Shown one piece after another: positions 42,118 to 51,126 of a DNA stretch of 64,000 bases. How positions within the stretch are numbered: position 1 is the stretch's first letter; the number at the start of each line of letters is the position of its first letter. The notes under the pieces are model-generated. The model worked only from the letters and a program-made list of their open reading frames with translations. It did not search any database and was not told where the DNA came from. Origin of the DNA: Nioella sp965215655 (lineage in GTDB: Bacteria > Pseudomonadota > Alphaproteobacteria > Rhodobacterales > Rhodobacteraceae); contig NZ_OZ244111.1 in NCBI RefSeq assembly GCF_965215655.1, forward strand, positions 2,108,001 through 2,172,000. Direction: 5' to 3'. A program made the translations under genes and the position numbers.

Positions 42118-44283
42118 ATGGACGGAAATGACATGGGCAAATGCCCGGTAATGCACGGTGCCAACACCAAGGTGGAAACCGGCGTCACCGATTGGTGGCC
42201 GAGCACGCTGAACCTCGACATTCTGCACCAGCACGACAGCAAGACCAACCCGATGGGGGCTGATTTCAGCTATCGCGACGCGGTCAAGGATCTGGATTTC
42301 GACGCCGTCAAAGCCGATGTGAAAGCGCTGCTGCACGACAGCCAGGACTGGTGGCCGGCGGACTGGGGCCATTATGGCGGTCTGATGATCCGTCTGGCGT
42401 GGCACTCCGCTGGCTCCTATCGTCTGGCCGACGGGCGCGGTGGCGGCGGCTGCGGCAATATCCGTTTCGCGCCCCTGAACAGCTGGCCCGATAACGGCAA
42501 CCTCGACAAGGCCCGCCGCCTGCTGTGGCCGGTCAAGAAGAAGTACGGCAACAAGATCTCCTGGGCCGACCTGATCCTGCTGGCGGGCACCATGGCCTAT
42601 GAAGACATGGGCCTGAAAACCTTTGGCTTTGCCTATGGGCGCGAAGACCTCTGGCACCCGGAAAAAGACGTCTACTGGGGTGCGGAAAAGGAATGGCTGG
42701 CGCCGAGCGAGAACCGCTATGAAAACCTCGACGATCCTTCGACGCTGGAAAATCCGCTCGCTGCCGTCCACATGGGCCTGATCTATGTGAACCCCGAGGG
42801 CGTGAACGGTCAGCCCGACCCGATGAAGACCGCCGCGCAGGTACGTGAAACCTTTGCCCGGATGGCCATGAATGACGAGGAAACCGCAGCTCTGACCGTT
42901 GGTGGCCACACTGTCGGCAAGGCCCATGGCAACGGCGATGCAGGCGCTCTGGGGGCCGAGCCGGAAGGCGCGCCGATCGAAAACCAGGGCTTTGGCTGGA
43001 TGAACCCCAATATGGGCGGCAAGGCCACCAATGCGGTGACCTCCGGCGTCGAGGGCGCATGGACGACCCACCCCACCAAGTGGGACATGGGCTATCTGGA
43101 GCTGCTGTTCGGCTATGACTGGGAACTGACCAAATCGCCCGCCGGGGCCAACCAGTGGAAGCCGGTCAACGTCAAGGAAGAGCATCTGCCCGCCGATCCG
43201 ACCGACCCGTCGAACAAGGGTATCCTGGTCATGACCGACGCCGACATGGCGATGAAGGTCGACCCGGCCTATAACGCGATCTGCCAGAAATTCATGGCCG
43301 ACCCGGCCTATTTCGACGATTGTTTCGCCCGCGCCTGGTTCAAGCTGACCCACCGGGATCTTGGCCCCAACACCCGCTATGTCGGCCCCGATGCCCCGGC
43401 GGAAGAGCTGATTTGGCAAGACCCGGTTCCCGCTGGCAACTCCGGCTATGATGTTGACGCTGTAAAGGCCGACATCGGGGCGGCTGGTCTGTCCGTGGCC
43501 GACATGGTCGCCACCGCATGGGACAGCGCCCGCACCTTCCGCCAGTCCGACTATCGCGGCGGTGCGAACGGTGCCCGCATCCGCCTGGCCCCGCAGAAGG
43601 ATTGGGAAGGCAACGAGCCCGCTCGTCTGGCAAGCGTTCTGGCCGCGCTGGAACCGATTGCCGCCAAGCATGGCGCGAGCGTTGCGGACGTGATCGTTCT
43701 GGCCGGCAATGTCGGTGTGGAACAGGCCGCCAAGGCCGCTGGCGTTGACGTTTCGGTGCCCTTCGCGCCGGGTCGGGGCGATGCAACGGACGAAATGACC
43801 GATGCCGCGTCCTTCGATGTGTTGGAACCGCTGGCCGATGGCTTCCGCAACTGGGTCAAGAAGGACTATGCCGTAACACCGGAAGAGCTGCTGCTCGACC
43901 GCGCGCAGCTGATGGGCCTCAGTGCCCATGAGATGACCGCGCTGATCGGTGGTATGCGGGTCATGGGCACCAACCATGGTGGTTCCTCGCATGGCGTCTT
44001 CACCGACAATGTCGGCGCGCTCAGCACGGATTTCTTCGTCAACCTGACCGATATGGGCTTCAAATGGGTTCCGTCGGGCAATGGCACCTATGAGATCCAG
44101 GACCGCGCCTCGGGCGAGACGAAATTCACCGCGACCCGCGTGGACCTCGTGTTTGGCTCGAACTCGATCCTGCGCGCCTATGCCGAGGTCTATGCACAGG
44201 ACGACAACAAGGAGAAGTTCGTGAATGACTTCGTTGCCGCCTGGACCAAGGTGATGACCGCGGATCGCTACGATCTGGCCTGA
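42118..44283 (+). CDS. katG: Catalase-peroxidase
   Basis: 721 residues. The distal haem pocket is RLAWHSAGSYR with Trp95 and His96. Tyr223 in GLIYVNPEG and the Met of RMAMNDEE make the Met-Tyr-Trp adduct required for catalase activity. The proximal His lies in VGGHTVGKAHG. The C-terminal half is the usual degenerate duplicate. Length fits KatG (about 720-740). It degrades hydrogen peroxide in the cytoplasm. GGAGG precedes the ATG, and a strong terminator follows. Confidence 0.97.
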   Translation: MDGNDMGKCPVMHGANTKVETGVTDWWPSTLNLDILHQHDSKTNPMGADFSYRDAVKDLDFDAVKADVKALLHDSQDWWPADWGHYGGLMIRLAWHSAGSYRLADGRGGGGCGNIRFAPLNSWPDNGNLDKARRLLWPVKKKYGNKISWADLILLAGTMAYEDMGLKTFGFAYGREDLWHPEKDVYWGAEKEWLAPSENRYENLDDPSTLENPLAAVHMGLIYVNPEGVNGQPDPMKTAAQVRETFARMAMNDEETAALTVGGHTVGKAHGNGDAGALGAEPEGAPIENQGFGWMNPNMGGKATNAVTSGVEGAWTTHPTKWDMGYLELLFGYDWELTKSPAGANQWKPVNVKEEHLPADPTDPSNKGILVMTDADMAMKVDPAYNAICQKFMADPAYFDDCFARAWFKLTHRDLGPNTRYVGPDAPAEELIWQDPVPAGNSGYDVDAVKADIGAAGLSVADMVATAWDSARTFRQSDYRGGANGARIRLAPQKDWEGNEPARLASVLAALEPIAAKHGASVADVIVLAGNVGVEQAAKAAGVDVSVPFAPGRGDATDEMTDAASFDVLEPLADGFRNWVKKDYAVTPEELLLDRAQLMGLSAHEMTALIGGMRVMGTNHGGSSHGVFTDNVGALSTDFFVNLTDMGFKWVPSGNGTYEIQDRASGETKFTATRVDLVFGSNSILRAYAEVYAQDDNKEKFVNDFVAAWTKVMTADRYDLA

Positions 44284-44304
44284 TCTGACCGGCTGACATG
44301 AATG

Positions 44305-44341
44305 GGCCGCGCGTCGTTATCCAGCGATGCGCGGCCTTTTT
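44305..44341 (+). terminator. Rho-independent terminator after katG
   Basis: A stem GGCCGCGC / GCGCGGCC, extended by a wobble pair, with a loop of about 17 bases, is followed by TTTTT. It lies 21 bases after the katG stop. Confidence 0.85.
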
Positions 44342-44430
44342 GATGGGCACGGGCGAAATGTTGCCCGCCAGGCGCGCGGCGCGCGTTGTTTCCATTCAGC
44401 TTTGCCGGGCCGCCCTATAAGTTAACAGAC

Positions 44431-46209
44431 ATGCGCTGCCTGCCGATTCTCCTGCTATCCGCTGCCGCCCTGACCGCCACCGGTCCGGCGCGCGCGGATG
44501 TTTCGCTTCAGGTGATCGGCGCGGACAGCGCCTTGCAGGAAGACCTGACCGCCGCCTCCCGCCTGATGGCCATCGAAGACGCGGCCACCCTGCCCGCGCA
44601 GGATGTAATTGCCAGCGCAAGGTCAGACTATTCCCGCCTGCTCGCGGCGCTTTACGAGCGCGGCTATTTCGGCCCCGAGATCTCCATTCGACTGGACCGG
44701 CGCGAAGCTTCCGACATTTCCCCGTTCCGCGCGCCTGCCCCCATTCAGGACGTGGTAATAACCGTCACTCCCGGCAGCCCCTTCCGCCTTGGCCGGGCCG
44801 AGATCGGGCCGCTGGCCCCCGGCACCGAATTGCCCGAAGGGTTTGCCCCCGGAGCCACCGCAGGCACCCGCGTGCTGCGGCAGGCGGCAGAGGCGGGCAT
44901 CACCGCCTGGCGCGCCGAGGGGCACGCGACCGCTGCCATCGCCAGCCAGCAGATCACCGCACGTCATGCGCAGGCGGAACTGGATGCACAGATCACGCTC
45001 GACCCCGGCCCCGTCGCGCTCTTTGGCCAACTGATCCCGCAGGGGAACGAACGAATGCGGCCAGAGGCCATTGCCCGCATCGCGGGCCTTCCGACCGGTG
45101 CCCGGTTCGACCCCGAAACGCTGGACAGGGTGGCCGGACGGCTGCGCGACACAGGGGCCTTTACCTCTGTGGCCCTCATGGAAGGGAATCTCGCCCCCGA
45201 CAACAGCCTGCCCATCGAGGCCGATCTGGTCGAGGCCCCCCTGCGCAGGCTTGGCTTCGGGGCGGAACTGTCCTCGACCGAGGGCGTGACGCTCTCCACC
45301 TACTGGCTTCATCGCAACCTCTTTGGCGGGGCAGAACGGCTGCGCCTTGACGGAGAGTTCAGCGGGCTTGGCGGCGAAAACGGCGGCTTCGACGCGCTGG
45401 CCTCAGCCGTCTATTCCATTCCCGCAGTGCTGACCCCCGACACGCGGCTCAGCTTCGGCGTGAGCGTGGAACATCTCGACGAGGTAACCTTCACCCTCGA
45501 CAGGATCGACCTGGAGGCCGGGCTGGAACACCGGTTTTCCGACACCCTCAGCGGGTCGGTTTTCGCGGAACTCAGCTATGGGCAGATCACCGACGCGTTT
45601 TCGGCCCGCGATGTGACCATGCTGTCGCTGCCCGTGGGCCTGACATGGGACAGCCGCGACAACGTGTTCGACGCGCGCAGCGGCTGGTATGTCGACGCAA
45701 CCCTGACCCCCTTTGCCATGGCCGAAGGGTCGGGCGGCGCGCGGTTCACGGCGGATGCGCGCGCCTATTGGGCGTTCGGGCAGACCAGTGGCACCCGTCT
45801 GGCCGCGCGCCTGCAACTGGGCACACTGGATGGCGGTGCGATCAATACCCTTCCCCCCGACTGGCTGTTCTTTTCCGGTGGGGCCGATACGGTACGCGGC
45901 CAAGGTTACCAGTCGCTCGGCGCGATGCAGGGTGGCGTGCTGACCGGCGGGCGCAGTTTCTTCGGCTCATCGCTGGAACTCAGGCAGGATCTGTTCGGCA
46001 ATTTCGGCGCGGTGCTGTTCGCAGATACCGGCTATGTCTCCTCCGGTCCTTACTGGGACGCGGGCGGCAGCTGGCATTCCGGCGCCGGAATCGGCGTGCG
46101 CTATGACACCCCGGTGGGGCCAATCCGGCTGGATTTGGCGACACCGGTGAGCGGCGATGGCGTGGGCGAAGACCTGTATTTCTACATCGGCATCGGACAG
46201 GCGTTTTGA
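44431..46209 (+). CDS. tamA: Translocation and assembly module TamA (BamA-family outer-membrane protein)
   Basis: 592 residues from ATG 44431. A signal peptide ends near residue 22 (TATGPARADVSL). POTRA-like domains occupy about 25-260 (ITVTPGSPFRLGRAEIG, then DPGPVALFGQL). A 16-strand Omp85 barrel fills the rest, ending in Phe (GIGQAF) as outer-membrane barrels do. TamA with TamB helps insert autotransporters and other barrels. It overlaps tamB, so the two form one operon that ends in tandem hairpins. Confidence 0.9.
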   Translation: MRCLPILLLSAAALTATGPARADVSLQVIGADSALQEDLTAASRLMAIEDAATLPAQDVIASARSDYSRLLAALYERGYFGPEISIRLDRREASDISPFRAPAPIQDVVITVTPGSPFRLGRAEIGPLAPGTELPEGFAPGATAGTRVLRQAAEAGITAWRAEGHATAAIASQQITARHAQAELDAQITLDPGPVALFGQLIPQGNERMRPEAIARIAGLPTGARFDPETLDRVAGRLRDTGAFTSVALMEGNLAPDNSLPIEADLVEAPLRRLGFGAELSSTEGVTLSTYWLHRNLFGGAERLRLDGEFSGLGGENGGFDALASAVYSIPAVLTPDTRLSFGVSVEHLDEVTFTLDRIDLEAGLEHRFSDTLSGSVFAELSYGQITDAFSARDVTMLSLPVGLTWDSRDNVFDARSGWYVDATLTPFAMAEGSGGARFTADARAYWAFGQTSGTRLAARLQLGTLDGGAINTLPPDWLFFSGGADTVRGQGYQSLGAMQGGVLTGGRSFFGSSLELRQDLFGNFGAVLFADTGYVSSGPYWDAGGSWHSGAGIGVRYDTPVGPIRLDLATPVSGDGVGEDLYFYIGIGQAF

Positions 46210-46217
46210 TCCGGGCG

Positions 46218-49200
46218 ATGCTCATATCGCTGGCGCTGCTGATCGCCTTGCCGCTCCATGCGCAAGAGGATGACCGCGGGCGGCTGGTACAGCTGATCGA
46301 GGGGGCGCTGTCCGATGGCAATGCCCGTCAGGTGCGAATCGAAGGCTTTCAGGGCGCGCTCAGCTCCACCGCAACTCTGGATTTGCTGACGATATCGGAT
46401 GCCGATGGCGTCTGGCTGACCATCGAAGATGCAGAGCTGACCTGGACCCGCTCGGCCCTGCTGCGGGGCGCGTTGGAAGTGGATCGCCTTGCCGCCGCGC
46501 GCATCGTGCTGGACCGTCTGCCCACGGGCGAGCCCGACCCCGCCGCACCGGAAGCAACGCCATTCGAACTGCCGGACCTGCCGGTGTCCATTGCCCTCGG
46601 GGCGCTGGCCATTGACAGGATAGAGCTTGGCGCATCGCTTCTGGGATTTCCCGTCACCGCAACCCTTGCAGGCTCGGCCAGCCTTGCCGAAGGCACCGGC
46701 GCGGCGGAGCTGACGCTTGCCCGGCTGGACGGACCAGAGGGGCGCTTTGCCCTTCGGGCGGGCTTTCAGAACCAGACCCGGCAACTGGACCTGTCGCTAG
46801 AGCTGATGGAAGACCCCGGAGGCATCGCGGTCACGCTTCTGGGCATCCCCGACGCCCCCTCGGTCGCGATGGACATTGCCGGGACCGGGCCGCTGGACGA
46901 TCTGACGATTGACCTGACCCTGGCAACCGACGATGAACCACGGGTCAGCGGAACGCTGATATCCACACGGTCAGAGGACGGAACCGCACAGATCACTGCC
47001 GCGCTGACCGGTGATTTGGCGAATCTGGTGCTGCCGGAATATCAGGCCTTTTTTGGATCGCGCACGGGGCTGGAGGCGGTTCTGACCCGGCCCGCTGCGG
47101 GCGGCACCGTGCTGGAACGCTTTGCCCTGACCAGCCATTCGCTGTCGCTGGAAGGCTCTGGCGCACTCGCCGCCGACAACACGCCCCTGCGGTTTCAGGT
47201 GACGGGTCTGATCTCGGATGCCAGCGGCGGCCCCGTGCGCCTGCCGATCGCCGGTCCGCCCGTCACCCTGACCGGGGCAAACCTGACGCTCGGCTATGAC
47301 CGCGCGGCCGGTAATGGCTGGACCGGCGCGGCCGCGATTTCCGACCTGCGCGCCGGTGACATCAGCGTTGACCGCGCCGACCTGACCCTGTCTGGCAGCA
47401 TCACCCCGCCAGATTCGGGGGCCTTTGCCGTCACCGCCGATCTGCTGGCCGCGTTGGAGGGGCTGTCCCATTCAGAGCCCGATCTGCAAGCCGCCATGGG
47501 CCGCACCGCGCGCCTGTCCCTGCGCGCCGACTGGCAGACGGGAGAGCCGCTGGACCTGACCCGGATCGCCATGACCGGCGACACCGCCACGCTGCTCGGG
47601 GCGGCCCGGTTCCGCACCGGGGAGAGCGCCCTTCTGGCTGAACTGGACCTGCGCGCAGCCCTGCCCGATCTGTCTGCCTTCGCGGGGCTTGCGGGGCAGG
47701 AACTGGCGGGGTCCGCCCGCATGACACTGCTCGCAGAGGCAGACCTGTTATCCGGTGCATTTGACGCAACCGCCGATCTGACCGCACAGGATTTGCGCGC
47801 GGGCGACGCGATACCGCCTGCCCTGATCGCAGGGGAAACCCGGATCGAAACCGCCCTGCGCCGCGATGGTGAGGGGCTGCATCTGGACCGGTTCGAACTG
47901 ACCGGATCGGCCCTGTCCGCCAGTGCAGAGGGACGGCTCTCATCGGGCAGCAGCACGCTGTCGGCCACCGCACGGCTGGCCAATGCGGGGCTGCTGACCT
48001 CGGCCATTTCCGGCCCCGTGGACGCCAGCCTGACCCTGACGCGCGCCAATGGCACGAGGCCCTGGACCCTGTCAGGCGAGGCCAGCGGCCAAGGCGGGCT
48101 GGCAAGTGACGTGACCGGCCGGATCGGCCTGCCCGGCGGCGCGGTGGACCTTGCCCTTTCGGGCAGCCTGCCGCTGGCGCTGGCCGATCAATTCATCACC
48201 CCGCGTTCCGTGCGCGGCACCGCGCGGTTCGACCTGACGGTCGACGGCCCCCCGTCGCTCTCCTCTCTTGCTGGCACCCTGTCCACCGGTGGCGCGCGGG
48301 TGTCCCTGCCCTCTCTCGGCATGGTGCTGGAGGGGCTGGACCTGACCGCCAGCATCGCCGGAAGCCGGTTGAACCTGTCGGGCAGCAGCGGCATTCAGCC
48401 GGGCGGACGGATGACATTCGACGGGGGGCTGGACCTGACGGCCTCCGGCCTTCCCGGACGGGTCGAGATGACCCTGTCCGCCGTTCAGGTGACCGAGGAA
48501 GACCTGTTCCAGACCACGATCGACACGGCCACGATCACCGTCGATGGCGCCTTGGCGGCGGGGGCCCATGTCTCTGGCCAGATCACCCTGGGAGAGACCA
48601 ATGTTCTGCTGGACGATCTCAGCTTCGGCGCATCCGAACCGATCCCCGAGATCGCCCATATCGGCGCGTCCGGCGCGCAATATGCCACCCGCGACCGGGC
48701 CGGGCTGATCGCTTCGGGCAATGGCGGCAGCAGCGCGCCGGTGTCGCTGGACCTGACCATCAACGCCCCCGCACGGATCTTCCTGCGCGGGTCTGGCCTG
48801 GACGCGGAGCTTGGCGGCAGCATCCACCTTGGCGGCACCAGCGCCACCGTCGCGCCATCGGGCCAGTTCGAGCTGATCCGCGGACGGTTGTCCTTCCTTG
48901 GCCAGCGCTTCGATATCTCCGAGGCGACGGCCAGCCTCCAGGGCGGTTTCGACCCCTACCTCCGTGTGGTCGCAGGCACCCAGACCGGTGAGATCACGGC
49001 ACTGATCACCATCGAAGGTCCGGCCTCGGCCCCTGAACTGACCATTAGCTCCGTCCCCGATCTGCCGCAGGACGAAATCCTTGCCCGGCTCTTCTTTGGC
49101 CGCAGCGCGACCAGCCTGTCGCCCGTACAGGCGCTGCAATTGGTCGATGCGGTGTCCGGGGTGGCGGGCGGTCAGGGGATCATCGGGGGCTTGCGTGACA

Positions 49201-49427
49201 GCCTCGGCGTGGACGATCTCGACCTGTCGACCGATTCCGAGGGCAATGCCAGCCTGCGCGTTGGGCGCTATATCTCGGACAATCTCTATACCGATGCAGA
49301 GATCGGCGCGAATGGCGAGGCCGAGATATCCCTGAACCTCGATCTCACCCCGAACATCACGGCACGCGGCGCCTTTGCCACCGATGGCGACAGCAGCATC
49401 GGCGTGTTCTTCGAGCGCGATTACTGA
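46218..49427 (+). CDS. tamB: Translocation and assembly module TamB
   Basis: 1069 residues from ATG 46218; a TTG at 46206 overlapping the tamA stop would add four residues. An N-terminal signal anchor (MLISLALLIALPLHAQ) is followed by a very long AsmA/TamB-type beta-helical groove made of repeating hydrophobic strands. The C-terminal TamB domain (about 720-1069) includes GGSIHLGGTSATVAPSGQFE, LSFLGQRFDISEATA, and the end GVFFERDY. TamB spans the periplasm and carries lipids or assists barrel assembly with TamA. It is shorter than E. coli TamB (about 1260) but normal for this group. Confidence 0.9.
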   Translation: MLISLALLIALPLHAQEDDRGRLVQLIEGALSDGNARQVRIEGFQGALSSTATLDLLTISDADGVWLTIEDAELTWTRSALLRGALEVDRLAAARIVLDRLPTGEPDPAAPEATPFELPDLPVSIALGALAIDRIELGASLLGFPVTATLAGSASLAEGTGAAELTLARLDGPEGRFALRAGFQNQTRQLDLSLELMEDPGGIAVTLLGIPDAPSVAMDIAGTGPLDDLTIDLTLATDDEPRVSGTLISTRSEDGTAQITAALTGDLANLVLPEYQAFFGSRTGLEAVLTRPAAGGTVLERFALTSHSLSLEGSGALAADNTPLRFQVTGLISDASGGPVRLPIAGPPVTLTGANLTLGYDRAAGNGWTGAAAISDLRAGDISVDRADLTLSGSITPPDSGAFAVTADLLAALEGLSHSEPDLQAAMGRTARLSLRADWQTGEPLDLTRIAMTGDTATLLGAARFRTGESALLAELDLRAALPDLSAFAGLAGQELAGSARMTLLAEADLLSGAFDATADLTAQDLRAGDAIPPALIAGETRIETALRRDGEGLHLDRFELTGSALSASAEGRLSSGSSTLSATARLANAGLLTSAISGPVDASLTLTRANGTRPWTLSGEASGQGGLASDVTGRIGLPGGAVDLALSGSLPLALADQFITPRSVRGTARFDLTVDGPPSLSSLAGTLSTGGARVSLPSLGMVLEGLDLTASIAGSRLNLSGSSGIQPGGRMTFDGGLDLTASGLPGRVEMTLSAVQVTEEDLFQTTIDTATITVDGALAAGAHVSGQITLGETNVLLDDLSFGASEPIPEIAHIGASGAQYATRDRAGLIASGNGGSSAPVSLDLTINAPARIFLRGSGLDAELGGSIHLGGTSATVAPSGQFELIRGRLSFLGQRFDISEATASLQGGFDPYLRVVAGTQTGEITALITIEGPASAPELTISSVPDLPQDEILARLFFGRSATSLSPVQALQLVDAVSGVAGGQGIIGGLRDSLGVDDLDLSTDSEGNASLRVGRYISDNLYTDAEIGANGEAEISLNLDLTPNITARGAFATDGDSSIGVFFERDY

Positions 49428-49463
49428 GATCTGGAATGCGACTGGCAAGGGGGCGGTGGAAAC

Positions 49464-49506
49464 GGGCCTTCGAAGACCCGTCACAAGGCGCTTCGAAGCG
49501 CCTTTT
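49464..49506 (+). terminator. Tandem hairpins after tamB
   Basis: GGGCCTTCGAAGACCC at 49464-49479 and GGCGCTTCGAAGCGCC at 49487-49502 are two consecutive stems; the second is followed by TTTT. They share the CTTCGAAG core and lie 36 bases after the tamB stop. Confidence 0.75.
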
Positions 49507-49538
49507 CGCCCGATCAGAGCAGGAGGTCGTACAGCGCT

Positions 49539-49877
49539 TCAGCAGGCCGCGACGACGATGACTTCCACCAGGTATTTCGGCGCCGCAAGCTTGGCCTCGC
49601 CACAGGCGCGCACCGGGGCGTGACCCTCTGGAACCCAGGCATCCCAGACCGCGTTCATCTCGGCGAAATCGGCCATATCCGCCAGCCAGATGATGGCTTG
49701 CAGCATCTTGTCGGTGCCGGACCCTGCCTCGGCCAGCAGCCGCTCCACCTGCGCCAGGCAATCGCGGGTCTGGTCGGCCACCGTGGCACCCTCGCCGACC
49801 TGACCGGCCAGATAGACGGTGCCGTTATGCTTGACGAACTGGCTCATGCGGGTGCCGGTTTCGAAACGTTCGATCAT
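49539..49877 (-). CDS. RidA/YjgF-family enamine/imine deaminase
   Basis: 112 residues from ATG 49877. FVKHNGTVYLAGQVGEGATV near residue 14 and a C-terminal RACGEAKLAAPKYLVEVIVV with the conserved Arg and Glu give the RidA pattern. The family hydrolyses reactive enamines produced by PLP enzymes and amino-acid oxidases. It lies 96 bases downstream of an amine-oxidising FAD enzyme on the same strand, which is a natural source of imines. Confidence 0.88.
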   Translation of the reverse strand: MIERFETGTRMSQFVKHNGTVYLAGQVGEGATVADQTRDCLAQVERLLAEAGSGTDKMLQAIIWLADMADFAEMNAVWDAWVPEGHAPVRACGEAKLAAPKYLVEVIVVAAC

Positions 49878-49973
49878 GGGGAATGTCCTTGATGATGGGT
49901 GTTGGCGCCGCCACCATGGCGGGCCGACACGTTCTGCCTGCATAGCCATGCCCCAGACGCGCGACAAGCAGCG

Positions 49974-51071
49974 CTAGCGTGAAAAGCGATCCTCGGAGAA
50001 CGCGGCAAGATCCGGCGCGCCGCGCTTGCCTTCCAACCAGTCCGGCAGGCGCAGCGCATGGGCCGCGGCGAGGGTAATGCCGCTGTGGCAGGTGACCAGA
50101 AAAGCACCCGGCATTGCGGCACTTTCCTGATAGATCGGCAACCCGTCCGGTGTCATGACCCGAAGTGCAGCCCAGGACCGCACAATCTGGGCCCCTGCCA
50201 GCGCCGGGACCGTCTCGACCGCCCGCGCCGCCAGTCGGGCCATGGCCGGTTGCGTCGAATGATCGTCAAAGCCGACCTCCTCGTTCGTGGCCCCGATCTG
50301 GACCCCGCCCTCCTCTACCTGCCGCAGATCGACCGTGGGACGGTTTAGCAGTTTCGGAACTTTCTCGGTGATCAGGATCTGCCCCCGCTGTGGTCGGACG
50401 GGGGCCCGAAACCCCAGCATCGGCCCAAGCACTGCGGCCCCGAGCCCCGCTGCCAGCACGATCTTGCCCGCCTCCACCGTTTCGCCATCGGCGCAGGTCA
50501 TGCGGAACCCGTCGGGCCGGTCCACCGCAACCACCTGCCTGCCGGTCAGCACCCGCCCGCCAAGGCGACGGAAATCACCTGCCAGCGCGCGCAGCAGCAG
50601 CAGCGGGCTTGTATGGCCATCCTCGCCATGCAGGATCGCGCCAACGGCCCTGGGGCCGATCGCGGGTTCTTCACGGCGCAGCGCATTGCCCCCCAGAATC
50701 TCATAGGGGTAGTCGCCGCCAAGCCGCGCCTTCAGACCCTCATAGGCGGCAGCGGTCCGGGCCATTTCGGCTTCATCGAAAAACACCTCGTAACCGCCAT
50801 CCTGCCTGAGCCAGAGATCGCGCCCCGTGCCCTCGCCCAACTCTGACGCGAAGGCGGCCCACAGCGCCGCGGAGCCTCTCGTCCACTCTGCATAGCGCGG
50901 CGCATGCATGCCCTTGCCCTGAACCCAGATCAGCCCGAAATTGCCCCGGCTGGCGCGGAAATCCCCGTCGCTGCCGTCCAGCACGACCACCCGAAAGCCG
51001 CGCCGTTGCAACCCCCAGGCCACGGTCAACCCGACGACCCCGCCGCCGATGATCGCATAATCCGCCTGCAT
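49974..51071 (-). CDS. FAD-dependent amine/D-amino-acid oxidoreductase (DAO family)
   Basis: 365 residues from ATG 51071. ADYAIIGGGVVGLTVAWGL is the FAD motif. The DAO fold continues with GYEVFFDEAEMAR, VLAAGLGAAVLGPM near 215 and HSGITLAAAHAL near 335. The family includes glycine oxidase, sarcosine oxidase subunits and D-amino-acid dehydrogenases; it makes an imine or 2-oxoacid plus ammonia. The RidA gene downstream supports an imine product, and the 2-oxoacid oxidoreductase gene 55 bases upstream could use the keto acid. Confidence 0.85.
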   Translation of the reverse strand: MQADYAIIGGGVVGLTVAWGLQRRGFRVVVLDGSDGDFRASRGNFGLIWVQGKGMHAPRYAEWTRGSAALWAAFASELGEGTGRDLWLRQDGGYEVFFDEAEMARTAAAYEGLKARLGGDYPYEILGGNALRREEPAIGPRAVGAILHGEDGHTSPLLLLRALAGDFRRLGGRVLTGRQVVAVDRPDGFRMTCADGETVEAGKIVLAAGLGAAVLGPMLGFRAPVRPQRGQILITEKVPKLLNRPTVDLRQVEEGGVQIGATNEEVGFDDHSTQPAMARLAARAVETVPALAGAQIVRSWAALRVMTPDGLPIYQESAAMPGAFLVTCHSGITLAAAHALRLPDWLEGKRGAPDLAAFSEDRFSR

Positions 51072-51126
51072 TCCGCGCCCCTTCTCCTGCCCCCCCATGA
51101 GCGTCAGGCAGGCAGGCGAAGTCAAG

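Noticed and set aside
41947..43992. A 681-codon open frame antisense to katG
   Set aside because: katG is unambiguous on the + strand, and the antisense reading is His/Gly/Arg-rich shadow sequence.
48072..49484. A 470-codon frame antisense to tamB
   Set aside because: Shadow of tamB: no motif, no ribosome site, and atypical composition.
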